Below, piece after piece: positions 1 to 11,600 of a stretch of DNA of 64,000 nt (within the stretch, counting starts at the first letter, position 1; every line of letters starts with the position of its first letter). The position numbers and the translations under genes are program-made. The stretch is from NCBI GenBank assembly GCA_013396915.1, contig VWZL01001304.1, positions 997,393 to 1,061,392 on the forward strand, in the 5' to 3' direction. This DNA comes from Stercorarius parasiticus. Taxonomy: Eukaryota > Chordata > Aves > Charadriiformes > Stercorariidae. Under the pieces are notes generated by a model. It searched no databases. It was not told the origin of the DNA and worked only from the letters and a program-made list of their open reading frames with translations.

Positions 1-2725
1 GCTAATGCTATTTATTAAAGAGTCCAACTTGGTGACGCACGTTATATTACTGTGTATAGAAATAACTACTTAAGTCTTGGCTATACTTTATGAAGTTATA
101 TATGTGTAAGCTACCATTAAAATGCTATCAATCATACATAGGTCTGTTTCCACCATGTGCATGAATCATAGGTTCAAATTATTGAGGTGGTTTTTCACCC
201 CTGCCCTCCATTTGGACATCATTTTCTCTAGTGCTTTTGCCCATTAAAAAAAAAAAAAGTTATATATCTTTCTTTGGGATTTTGTCTGGATAAGTATCAA
301 ACATAAATATAGCAAAGAACTAACTGATACTCTTGAGAAATTCTAACAGCATTTAGTCTTCATAGTGGAGTGTATGACTGAGTTGAAGATGCCTTACAAA
401 ATTTCAGCTGAAATAGTTTGGATCTCTCCCAGGTGTTAAACAACAAATTGGACAACGCTATAAATAAATGGAAGGAAGTATCCAATTTTTCATCTTGGAG
501 GTCTTACAGGAGAAATATTATCAGTGTTTATAAAAAACATAAATGTGAACTAAGTGGATCTGTTATGGCCAAATGGCATTCTCTGATCGAGGCAAATACT
601 GCTAGGCACAGTGCACTGTCAGATCAACTGTCAATTATGCTGTGTAATTTGTGTCTGCAGACATCCCAAGGACTGTCAACCTATATAGATCTGATGGTTA
701 ATATATTCCCTCCTACTAGCTACAAGAGAACAGTTATGCAAAAGCATTTGCTTTATCCAATATAAAATTTGTTTATAATCCAAATCCATTCGTTTATCAT
801 TCAAATAATAAACTAATAACAAATAATCCATTTGTTTATCATCCAAGCCACTGTTTGGATGATAAAGTGCTACAAGAAATATACAGGGTTTCTCTGGCCA
901 TCAATAACAACTTAATTCATCTGTGTGCTTACAACAGAAGTGCCTAAAAGACTTCATCAAAAGAAAAGCTGAATTACTTCCGGTGGGTTCTCTGTAATTT
1001 AAAAGTTGCAGTTACTGCTACATTTATTTCTTCAAGCAATATCATGAGAACACCATGTGTATGCTAAAAAGATGATTATCACAGAATACACCACCATGAA
1101 TATACTATGTGTAGACTAAAACCAGCTTTATGACATGTTATGGTAATGAACATTATGATACAACATGCCAAAAAAATCCTATGCCTTTCTCAGAACTAAA
1201 GGTCTGATGTGTTTATTCTGATTTTGAAATGAAAAGGTTGAAACAGCTGTGCCAAATCACTTTTTTGGGTACTCCTGCAATCCTGAAACAGTTGCTCCAA
1301 AGGTATTTCAGAATTAAAGGGAAGGGTCAGTGTGTCAGTAGCGAACAATAAAGTGCACGTCTCAGCATGTTCCCTCTCTTTGCCGTCTATTAACGATGTG
1401 GTGTCTGCAGTTTATAAACCAACTAAAGCAGTTATGAAACCAGTATGACTTAAAAGATCACATTTTCATTTCCCTGCTTATAATTTTTACATTATTTGCA
1501 GGCAAACATAGTTCTGAATATTGTTTTTTACATTAGGCTTCAAAGAAATGTGCAACCGAGGCTGTATAATGCATATTACTCACGAGTCTCTCAGGATCAG
1601 CTTGTGTATGCAACTCTGAATTGAGCAAAAGATTTAATAATTTTCCAAGTTTTAAGGCTCAATTCTGCCCTAAAACTACACAATACAGCTATTTATGAAT
1701 TTGCCCTGGGTAAAAAAATAATAGCTGATAGGTGTGATAAAACTATTGACCATTGTTTCCGTTGACCAAAGTAAATACAGAGTTTAATCTGAAAAATACA
1801 AAATTTGGGAAAATGTTATACATTAAAGCATTAAGTCAGGTAATATATACACTCTGAGTGAATTCTTCCTTTAATTTACTCTGAGCTCTGTCTTCATGAT
1901 AACTTACTAAATTGATCATGGTTAAAGTGGTGAAAAAACTAACCTGCGAGGTAAAAGAAAACGGAGCAGGTTTCCCCCATCTCACCCACTGCGGGCAATG
2001 GGAGCGTTGGTTGATTTGTCTACAAGTCCTTCAAGTCTGTAACCTCTCTAAAACACGTCTTCTGCGAGATGTGAGAATTGGAGTTTAAAATGCCTCAGCA
2101 AATAACGAGCGGGGAAGTAAATTACACTTGTCGAGGTCTGAGTCTACACCTGATGGACCTCAGTCCTACAAACAAGGTCACAGTAAGACCTTGCAGCCTC
2201 TGTGGGTCTTCAGAACGAAGCCATTTTATGTGAAGTTATCTCAACTTCAAAAAAAAAAATATTAAAAACCCCACTATGACAGACTCATATATAAGGCCAC
2301 ATAAGCAGTTCTCAAATTATAACCTCAAAACCCAGATGAGAATACACAGCAAATGCTGCGCGTAAATCTGAGTTAGGGCAGTAGAAATAGCACATGCAGG
2401 ATTTAAAAGCAGGCAAGTCACTGAACCTAATAATGCTCGTTGTCTTGCCTGTAAGTAACTGTTGTAGCCATCATGAGACTTCCTACACCGTTTTCAGTGC
2501 TCCTACCAGCGATAGGAGGCCTAATATTTTAAATACTATGTGCATACACACTTGTCTCTGAGAGATGGGGAGAGGCAATGAATATAGGTACGTTTTTCCT
2601 CCACTGTCAAAACCAAATAAACAATTAATATATTTTCTCTTTGTCTGCTATTCTATCAGCAATGCTTGCTAGAATTAATCAGTTTAACATGTGAATTGAG
2701 TAAAATATGTACTCATGTACATTAC
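1..2725. other. Intergenic or pseudogene-downstream sequence, no gene recognised
   Basis: AT-rich sequence with short poly(A) runs and one strong hairpin (listed separately). The longest plus-strand ORF (418-765, 115 codons) matches no family I recognise and has no splice or codon evidence. The last exons of the RNF125 remnant should fall here or further left on the minus strand. I looked for a second C-x-x-C zinc-finger block and the C-terminal ubiquitin-interacting helix and did not find them. Confidence 0.5.
782..866. repeat. Direct repeats plus 12-bp perfect hairpin
   Basis: Arms TTTATCATCCAA (835-846) and TTGGATGATAAA (855-866) are exact reverse complements separated by an 8-base loop. 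The left arm is part of a 22-base unit (AATCCATTTGTTTATCATCC and two more bases) that is nearly repeated about 45 bases upstream (AATCCATTCGTTTATCATTC onward). The block could be a small foldback element or a chance AT-rich structure. No coding sequence is involved. Confidence 0.55.
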
Positions 2726-2811
2726 TACTCTCTCCTTTCTGATCTGTGGTGAGTCAGTGGTCCATTAGCTCATCCTCGTCTACTTCTCACTGGCAATAAG
2801 GGCAGGAATAT
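2726..2811 (-). pseudogene. RNF125: RNF125 exon 4-like block (C2HC finger) with two stop codons
   Basis: After a good acceptor (ccccag-like, AG at 2812-2813 on the minus strand) the frame inherited from exon 3 reads Y-S-C-P-Y-C-Q-stop-E-V-D-E-D-E-L-M-D-H-stop-L-T. Human RNF125 has the matching C-P-F-C-Q-R-E-L-Y-E-D-S-L-L-D-H-C-I-T. The first stop is TGA at 2789-2787 in place of Arg. The second is TGA at 2756-2754 in place of the zinc-binding Cys. The right-hand junction and phase are certain; the left end is approximate (a weak GT follows about 2727). Confidence 0.82.
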
Positions 2812-4202
2812 CTGGGAATAAGAGGTAGTATATTGTTAGTGGATGCAGATATAATTGATACATTTTTAGTACTGCAAGCAATAAAAGAAGTATTTATATT
2901 TCTTTGGCCAGATATCATTAGAACCTTCTTTTGCCGTAGCTAAAACACAGCATGGGTGTAAGTACCTGGGGGTGATGTATGCCAGGCTGGCAAAAGGTCA
3001 GCCTTGCTAATGGGCGCTGCGAACACTGCACGGAACTGTGCCAGCATCTTGGGGTATTGATCCAGAAAAGCACTCTTAACACAACCGTGACCTTAGAGAA
3101 GAACAGATGAGCACTACACCTATGGACGTTTGATAGAAGCATCATTTAATTGCTGCGATACCCTTGGGGCGTGCATGACCAAACTACCAATTCTCAGGAG
3201 CCCTCATTAAGTACTGACACTTTCTCGCAGAGGATTCCTACTTAGTTTTCAGTAGAGAGTATGGTCTTGTTGCATGGTGGAGATGCTGTTTTCAGGTTAG
3301 TGCAGTTTTCAAGTGCATGTGGATAAAAATTCAAGTTTTTCTCACCATTAGAAGAACAGTAACTGATAAGGAGATAGGTCTTCTGAGCAAGCAGCCTGAA
3401 TAATGTGTCATTTAGGAATTCAAATAACCAAGAGTATAGTGACTTTAAATTACATAAATCAAAAAAGCATTTTAGTAATGATATCAAAACTGCTCCTAAT
3501 TGTTAATGGACAAAACTAAAGCCCATTGAACTTCAAGATCTCACTTATTCTAGAGTTGCTACACGCCTAACCGATTGCTCTAACAGGTCCTGCCCTCAAA
3601 GAGAATGAAAGGGACAAAGAATTTGAATTTTTGACATGCAACACACATTTATTCTGTAAATATATATTTTTTCTCCATATACTATGAGTATATAAATAAG
3701 AAAAGCTGTCAGTCTTCTTAATTCAAAACTATTTCTGAAGAAAAAATTATTAGAAGAGCCAATTACATTTAGATTATTACTAGTCCTATTAATTCTGGAA
3801 ATAACCAACAGTTTCAAGGAGTTTTATTTGAAAGTAAACATAATTTAAACATAATTCTCCCCCAAGAAAAAACAGCAAAAACTGATGACTTGCCAAAATA
3901 CAGTTGTTTCTACAGAACAGGACACATGGAGCTAAATTCTATCAAAATCATACTAACTGCAAGTAAAATGCATTATTTTGTAGCCATACACAAAAAATAA
4001 TTAGCATCCATTTTAAGTACTGTTTGAATATTATGATTTAAAAATATTAGTAAAGGACTCATGTTGAATTCTATAAAACAGAAACAAGTTCCAATTAAAA
4101 AAAACCCAAACAAACAGAGAATTCTTCTACCAGTTTGGCTTTACTATGTGGGGATAACAAACTCCAAAGTGCTTTTACAATGTCATCAACACTGAGGTCT
4201 AC
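2812..4202. other. Former RNF125 intron between exons 3 and 4, no other gene seen
   Basis: Non-coding sequence between two recognisable exon blocks. Minus-strand ORFs of 73-81 codons (2918-3145, 3242-3487, 3596-3817) are low-complexity or Lys/Leu/Phe-rich and match nothing I know. Confidence 0.5.
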
Positions 4203-4296
4203 CTCGTTGCAGCATCTCCAAGCTCCTGCGCAGGTCCATATTTTTCTATATATTTTTCACAAGTTCTTAAATGGGCTCTCATTTCACTCAGACGTA
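4203..4296 (-). pseudogene. RNF125: RNF125 exon 3-like block
   Basis: Reading from an AG acceptor (4297-4298 on the minus strand) the block encodes [21 protein letters not shown] and on to A-A-T-R, very close to the human linker between RING and zinc finger. The donor AG|GTAGAC follows at 4202-4201. The exon itself is undamaged. It needs one carried-over base from exon 2, which exon 2 does not supply. A stop in the final codon window belongs to the donor and is not a lesion. Confidence 0.85.
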
Positions 4297-5554
4297 CTGA
4301 AGCAATGAGAAGCAGCAGCTTGTTATATTTTATACCATGATGCATTCACGCTAATACATCACTTTGAATATTCTCTAGTTCAAAGACTTATTTCAACATT
4401 GTGGCTATACCTAGGGAGGAATACGCATCTCCTTCGACTACTGGCTCAGTTCCTCCTTAACGCAGTTCATGCATTTCATTGTTAGTGTTAAGCAGATGTT
4501 TCCCAAATACAAAATCCATGGCAAAAAGGTAAAGAACCAATAGTGTTAACAACAAATAAACTTTTTTGCTGCTTTTCTTATTTTCTCTGTAATTCCCCAC
4601 AACCCTGCAAATAGCAGTCTTTCTGAAGCTCACACATTTACTTGCTGGTTAACTGTTTATGGTATTTTCACACTGCTGCTGATAGACAAGAAGGACTTAA
4701 GGGTATTGTTTTGCACTTAGCAAGACAGGGGAAATTATGAAAGCCAGAAGAGAACCTGGTCAGAGAAAAAAGTAAGTGTGAGTCAGATCTAAACTGTACA
4801 ATCTCCTCCCACAAACCAATCCAGGTATAAAGATATGAGGGTGGAAGAGGACTGAACAGTGTTTATTACACAGAAGGAGGCACAGAAGTAAATATTCACA
4901 AACATGGGAGAAAATACTTGGGTTTACAAAAATTTTCAAGAAGACATGTATGAATTAAATCTTGGTGAACTGTTTTTCCTATTGGTATATGCTCTGTCCT
5001 CTACCCCAAAGTCCTGTTTACCTTTTGTTCTGCACGTTGTTTTGGTGAAACATGATTAACATGTTCCAGTTCAAACAGTAACATTTAAAATTTAATTTGC
5101 ACGTGAATAAGTGATGTTTCAAAGGAAGGAAAAAGGCCCAGTTTAGGTGGCTTTACCAAAGGGGGCGTGTGTATGTTTTTTTTAAAAAAAATAAATTCTC
5201 TTTGTCCTGTATTCTAACTGATGCAGTTGTGGTCATGATTTTTATAGTCACACAATCATAGTGTATGAAAAAAGTGATTTATCCTTTCTCCAGCCAAAGC
5301 CAACATATGGCATCAAGAAGATTCAGCTCCCATAGGTTTAGGCTTGAGCTTCATATTTGCAATGGCACTGGCAATGTTTTAGAGCTCTTTTAGATATGGA
5401 ACTTGATAAATCACAAAAATTTATTCTTCCATCATCATGTTGGTCGAGTTTCTCTGTTTAGACATGGCCTTAACAAGGTATCTTAATAGTGTTAGTTCTT
5501 ATGCATGGATACACATCCGTAATCATTTAGTAATTAGTGTTCAAGGTTGCAAAC
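4297..5554. other. Former RNF125 intron between exons 2 and 3
   Basis: AT-rich non-coding sequence. No coding block, repeat family or RNA gene recognised. Confidence 0.45.
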
Positions 5555-5716
5555 CTGTGTTTCACATTCTGTGCAACTTTGGTACGTGCTCTCCATTTCC
5601 TTGGCAATATCAGTAGCTGGAATTCCTTCAGAAGGAAGATAAGTGCAGCAGTAAGGGCACATCGTCATATTATTCTTTAAAATTGCAGAAATACAGGAAT
5701 GACAAAATATATACAT
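5555..5716 (-). pseudogene. RNF125: RNF125 exon 2-like block (second half of RING) with lost acceptor and RING His
   Basis: The block encodes [15 protein letters not shown], then [17 protein letters not shown] and C-T-E-C-E-T-Q, matching human RNF125 from its G-H-V-F-C motif to the end of the exon. Tyr (codon at 5713-5711) replaces the zinc-ligand His of the C3HC4 RING. No AG occurs in the roughly 35 bases before the block, although a T-rich tract is present. The donor CAG|GTTTGC ends the exon at 5555. The 5' limit is approximate because the acceptor is missing. Confidence 0.82.
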
Positions 5717-8658
5717 AGAAAGAAACAAAACCAAATGTGATAATCCCCCTAACACATGCTTCAAATAAGGCAGGGTGTATAAAAACAGAATTAAAATTTT
5801 GCACAACATGAGATCCCTGGTGTAACATTGTAGGATACTTGTTCTTCCTAGGATATATTGTTAAGAAGATTGTGAGTATTGCTTCTGCAGCACTGCTTGT
5901 GTTAAGCAGAGCACTGAAAAAAGACAAGCTGAGCATCCTGGTAGCACTGAAACCTGTGTGACTGTGAGGAATCATGTCAGAGCAGAAGTGAGGAACCCAT
6001 CCTCTGTGGGCCAGGCAAAGTCTGCACTCCATGATTCCAAAACTTGCCATCACAGCTAAGATTATTTCCTTTTTTGTGGTGTTGCTTACTGTAAGTCTTT
6101 CTAAGCTCATAAAGAGAAGAATACTCCATGCCACTCCTACAATAGACAAGAATCCAGTTGTTTACTGGAGGGAATTTCTCCAACACATGGTGAAGTCAGG
6201 AGTCAGAGAATGACACTCTGAGGTTTTAGGCAGCAGTCGCAGGGAAAGCATTGGGCTGCTGTGTGATAAGCTGTTCGCTGACCTGGCCATCAGAGGGTTT
6301 GGACTGGGTAAAGGCGTACCTGCCTCTGGGAGTGTCTTAGCCACTTCACTTCTCTGGTTTTAGGAAAAAAGAAACAGATTGGATTAGTGGTTACTGCATC
6401 TGGTTTTGAAAGCTTTTTGTTGGTTACGGATATGACAGATAAGCTTTGGTGAATCTGCCTGTAGAGATTTAAGACATTACTGCCCTTTGCTATCTGATCG
6501 CCATTGCAAAGGCCCAATGCTAATGGGACAGGAGATGGCCTTTCTTTACATTAGATGATGGCTCCCCCTCATTAGATGATGGCTCCTCAACACGTCGAGA
6601 TAGGGATCTGAAGGGTCTCGGGTGGAGTGATGGCCTGTAGCCACAAGGAAGGACAAAAGAAAGGATGCACACTGACTGTTGGCCCCTCTGGCTTTGAAGG
6701 AGCTAGAAGGAGCTGCTGTGCCAGACTGCAACCCACAGCGAGCACATCCCTCGGCCTGGGTGAGTGTGCAGACAGCAGACACATAAGGGTCAGGAGGTGG
6801 CAAAAGTCCTTGCTCCTCTACAATAAATTTGCACTTGTGCCTCTCTGTCAAGTGCCACGGCCCTGCAGCAGAACCAGCAGCAGCAAATTTGTGTCTGCAG
6901 CCCCAGCTGCACGAATGCAAAATTTCACTTAAACAGACTTCTCACTGAAACAGGTAAGAGGCAGGAACATCTTCCTTTTTGTCAGTTCTGCTTGGCGATT
7001 TAAATGCAGTAGTAGCTTCCAGAAGAGAGGAACCTAAAACCATAAATCACTGTGGTCCTGATGAGCAGGTCATTCAAACCTGGTAGTACTGGTGGTCACG
7101 CTGTGACAGTTCAGGATGTTGCCTCATGCACCCTCCTGTGCTGCCCCTCTGTTGAATCCTAGAATCATTTAGGTTGGAAAACACCTTTAAGATCATTGAC
7201 TCCAACCATAAACCAAAGGTTACCCACCTTTCCTTCTGTCTCCTCTCCCAATCCTCCAGCCCAGCAGAAGGTATCACTTGCTTATCTCTCAGATACTTCT
7301 ACTCAGTTTATCTTTTTTTTTTTTTTTGCAAATCCACCAGTCACTAAAATGCTAACCCTTGCACCACAGGTGCATTGCCCCCACCAGCTCTGATCTGTGG
7401 ATAGCATCTCCAGCAGAGGAATGGAGTTGGAAGCTGAGGTAAAACCTTCTTAAGCCACTGTAAAACATCTTGTCAAACTTGCCAGTGCACTTTGCAAAAG
7501 CATTTCTAACATACTTAACAGCCTGTGATCGATCTATAGGAGGATTTCAGATGTAATCTCTTCTCTGGAAGCCTTCTTCATGTATGGCTCCATGGAGCCC
7601 CATAAAATATCATCAAAGCCTAAGTCAGACAGAAGGTGGTATTTTGCAGTTACTTCACAGAAGTATAAATGATTACACAAAGTGCAAAGAGAGTACAGCC
7701 AAGACCCAACACACTCCCTGTCCAAGGATAAACTCTGAATTGTTACATTTTGCCCTCAGGCAGGTTTTAATTTAAGATATTTCCTGTGCTTTAGACAGGG
7801 TTGAAAAGGTTTCTTTGTTTCCCTGAGGAACAGAGGAGTCTTCTATAAATAACTCTGTACAAGGTTCACACGTGCTGTCTGAGAGCTTCCCTCTTTTTAT
7901 GTCACAAAATATAAAATCAGATTACCCTTTGCCAGTTTGTTAGCCCTCCCCCTAAAACTGTCAGTAGATGGAAAAAAGGGTGATATAAAGGATACAAGGA
8001 CTGGCGAAGAGCAACTACACCTATGCATTATGCACTAACAGTCTGCCCATATTAGTCAGTGATTTATTCTATTGATTATAAAAACAATTTGCAAGAATTT
8101 CAGGTTCAACAGCAAAAACCCCTCACCCTTAACCCAATTTATCCCTCTGCTTTATTTGCTCAGTCTATACCTAAACAGGTAAAACAAATAAACAAACAGA
8201 ACTTAAAATGGTTCAGGTAGATGAAATAAAACGTAAGCATCTCTGGATATTGATCCTGAACATTGCTAAAGCCCTACTTCCCCCACACGTTCTGTTTAGC
8301 CCCCAAACACTTGCCTCAAGTCTCTAGTTAGAGGCCGCATAACTTCTCAAATCCCTCAAAAGCTAATAATTAGTTCTTGAAGATACTGAGGGTGCTGTAA
8401 ATAGTTGCATTTTTGGACATACATACATGTGACGTGTATGTCTCACCCTCAGGAACACATACTTTTCCATGACCTGTGACCTGGAATAAATAAGAAAAAC
8501 AAGCCTTGCCAGGGGAAGAGCAGAAAAGGTGCTTGGCTGGATTTCTGTTGAGAAGGAGCTCTGCAAAGTTTCCTATAGTTTCTGAGGTCAACAAGTTGCC
8601 CTGGAAGCTAAGAACAGACTCAGAAACATGCTAGGAAGCCTTTTATCCTCCCCCCCCC
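5717..8658. other. Intergenic or former RNF125 intron 1 sequence, no gene recognised
   Basis: RNF125 exon 1 (N-terminal glycine plus first half of the RING, C-A-V-C-L-E type) should lie upstream of 5716 on the minus strand. I found no such block here. Overlapping ORFs on both strands at 5670-6932 look like random open frames. A short CR1 tail at 7159-7215 and a poly(T) run near 7311-7327 are the only repeats recognised. Confidence 0.45.
7159..7215 (-). mobile_element. CR1 LINE 3'-end fragment
   Basis: The segment beginning AGAATCATTTAGGTTGGAAA and continuing to the TCCAACC box is the classic avian CR1 3' terminus in reverse orientation. Similarity fades after the TCCAACC box, so only the extreme 3' end is preserved or recognisable. 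Confidence 0.75.
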
Positions 8659-8686
8659 NNNNNNNNNNNNNNNNNNNNNNNNNNNN
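8659..8686. other. Assembly gap (28 N) in a C/T homopolymer tract
   Basis: 28 N bases are preceded by a run of C (8650-8658) and followed by a T-rich tract to about 8740. The true length of the gap is unknown. Confidence 0.95.
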
Positions 8687-11600
8687 TTTCTTTTTTTCCT
8701 TTTTTTAGATTTTTCTTTCCCTTTTTTCTTTTTTTTTTTTCTAAAATTATTCCTAGACGCTGTCTTAAACCATACTTCTGACTGCCGTTATCACTAGAAG
8801 GATGCCAGCTGCCACATTTGTAAAGGGAGTTGCAGATGGTTCATATTTGTTCTTGCAGTTTACACCTGCATACATCACTCTGTGCTGATTCTATTTAGGA
8901 TCCTTATGCTGTCCTTATATCTGGACAAGACTGAGATTATGTGAAATACTCTGATTATGGCTCACATTAAATTTGTGGTGAGGACAATCATTAGAAATAT
9001 TCACTTGGAATTTGAACCAGAAGAACATGCTCACTCTTGAACAGCTGGTTTTGCGCATTGATTTTTTTAAGTGGTTCCGAATAACTGGCCTTACCCTAAA
9101 GCAGCTATCCCAAAATTGATTTTCTGTCATTTCCGAAACTTAAGTAAATTGAACTGGGATTAATCTAGGCATATTTCTAGGTATTTAACAGAGGAAAAAA
9201 ATAGGGCACAGGGTGCCCCAACCCCTCCCTGCAGTCAGCAGAGAAACAGACACAACTTCCTTAAGGTAATTTAGTCTTAAACAGGCTGACTCCAGAGCTG
9301 CTTTACCTGTGCCCATCACCTACAGAGGCATACATAAGGTGCTACCACCGTACCCTTACCTATATGTGAATTACTGATGAAACATGATTATTTTTAGGCA
9401 GTTCAAAGCAGACTTTCCCCCTTGGCTTTTTCCCTCAGCCCTCTCCCCGCCTGGGCAAACCTCGGATACCTGCACCCCAAACCTCTCCTGCACCCCGACC
9501 TCCCACCTGCCCCCCCTGGCAGGGGATGTCCCAGGGCTGGCCAGAGGAAAGCCCCGGTGCCCTGGGCACTTACAGGTGTCGGCAGGGTGTCAGGGTGGCC
9601 ATGGCAGCTAGTGGTTGCTCCCCCCCCATGCTGGGCAAGGGGCGGAGGGAACCCCTCTTTTTTTTCAACAGAATTTTACTTCCCTGAGCGCAGGGGTGCT
9701 GCAGGTGGGGAGGGGATGGGGGTCGTGAAGTATCCAGGAGGCAGGCATGACCTGGAAATTTTTAAAGCCTAAAAAGCATCAAAATCCAATAATAGCAGTG
9801 TATTTGTTGTGACCCCCTGTAATGCATACTTACAAAATACTAACGTTTTTAAGAGAAGCCAGAAAGCTGGCAGTGATGCTGTTTTAACTACCAAGACGTG
9901 TAACTGTTGAGCACAGATGTAATTGACAACGGACTTAAAATAGTGGTAGGTTATCTTGAAGATGGTAATTCAGTCAATGATTACTTTTTAAAATAAATTT
10001 CCATTAGCACTGGAGATGGCATTTTCTCAGGTGTGGACAGTGATGGCCCACATTCATTGTGCCAGCACAATGGACTGTCCACTACCACTGTCAAAGAAAA
10101 CAGGGAAAGGCGCGATGGCTAAAGTGATAAACAATGACAATAGATATTTGGGAGAAATTTATTTTTGCTCTCTCTATTGTAAAGGTTATGAAGGACCTTG
10201 ATTCTCCGTTCTCCCTGTTTTCAGCCTCTTGCTTCTTCACCCAGTACTCTGATGACAGCTGTGATGGGGATGTCTGTGGCCAATAACAACATGGAGCAAT
10301 GGAACAAAAACACAAAGCATGTCCTTGTGTTGTCAACGAACACAAACGCACGTTAATTTTAGTGGAAGTTAAGGTGCCCAAGGACTGCTGAGCTGTGGAA
10401 ACGAAGCTGTGATTTTTCTTGACATGTTCTCTCACGTTGTGCATCCCTGTGCATGGAGCTTCTCTGCCTGCAGTGGAAATGACTGCCGAAGACAAGGGAG
10501 AATCCTGGAAGGAGTTGAACATGTACAAATGTCACACGGTGGCCTTAATGCAGCTGTAAAAGCAACCTACCAAAGCAACTGTTGGCTTATTTTTCCCTGT
10601 GATGAATAGAAATAAAAGCAGATTTCTTCTAGGTGTCCCCAAGCATGTGAACACATGAAGAACAAAGGTAGTATTCACACTTATTTCTACAACTACTGGA
10701 AACTTTATGATATATTTAGTAATGCAGATAAGTGAATTGGGATCTGTCTAGCTTTTTCTCATTTGGCTAAAAGTTGTATCTGCTCTATTAGGTACAGTTG
10801 GAACAGGCTTCAATATCTTTTGGGCACTGGATTTTTTATTATGACAGATTATGACTTTTTTCTTTAATATTGAGGAAATTTGAACATAGAATCAGAAAAA
10901 CTAATATCTGGGCATGTCTCAATATATGTATATATTTTCCAGTATCCAATGTATTTTCTGTAGCTTAATATTTTTTACAGAAGCAAAGTCAAGTATGACC
11001 CACTTTTGAGTAAGAAATAAAAAGGGCAATGCAGTAGATTTGGCAGCTCCAAGATGAAAGCATCAGCAAGTTCAGTATCTTTCGGTTTGCATCTGGCCTG
11101 CAGTAAAGCTAGTAATCTCCTGTCAAAGTGATTTTCTTGGAAATTTCCATCACAGATGTGGTTTTGGAGGAAGACATCACCATTTTCTGGGCCCAAACTC
11201 TGCAGTGATGATTATCTCATACAAACAGCTTTTACAGTCATGTTATTAACTTGCCAAATCAAATATGTAATGACAACAGAAGGACAGCAATACTTTCTGT
11301 GCTTACTATTTACTCATATGCTACCCCACTGATGAATAATAAAAGCAGATCTAAGAAGAATTGTATCATCTTAGGTTAAAAACCCACAAAAATCAGGACA
11401 GCAGTATGCATTGTTATAGAAACTGCAACAAAGTATGTTCCAGCATATGTGAAATCTTGTCAGTCAGAATCAAGTCAACAAATTTCCTCTGTCAGTTACC
11501 GGTTTTCTTTAGTATCAAATAAATCACGAGGAAAACAGTAATACCATGCCACTGGCTGAAATCTAATTTTGCCTATTGCTGCGTTACAATTGGTGTCACT

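Larger units (their letters stand above)
2726..5716 (-). pseudogene. RNF125: RNF125 E3 ubiquitin ligase, decayed unitary pseudogene (exons 2-4 visible)
   Basis: Three minus-strand blocks in the right order match vertebrate RNF125: RING second half (5555-5716), the linker (4203-4296) and the C2HC zinc finger (2726-2811). In mammals RNF125 is a membrane-anchored RING E3 ligase that ubiquitinates RIG-I and MDA5 and so damps interferon signalling. The human gene lies next to and divergent from TRAPPC8, as here. Introns are retained, so this is the original locus and not a processed copy. Lesions: no AG acceptor and Tyr for the RING His at exon 2; exon 2 ends in a phase that does not fit exon 3; exon 4 has two TGA stops. 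Exon 1 and the last exon were not found. The exon 3 to exon 4 junction is still in phase. RNF138, the neighbouring paralogue, fits far worse (the LPSEG-PATD-AK and MRAH-RTC-KYI-KYGP motifs are RNF125-like). Confidence 0.82.

Noticed and set aside
418..765. 115-codon plus-strand ORF as a gene
   Set aside because: No recognised domain, no homologue known to me, low-complexity surroundings, and neither promoter nor splice signals.
4203..5716. Assignment of the RING blocks to the paralogue RNF138
   Set aside because: The linker and post-RING motifs (LPSEG-PATD-AK, MRAH-RTC) match RNF125, whereas RNF138 has different residues there.
5670..6149. 159-codon minus-strand ORF overlapping the RNF125 exon 2 block
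   Set aside because: It is in a different frame from the RNF125 homology and has no recognisable domain.
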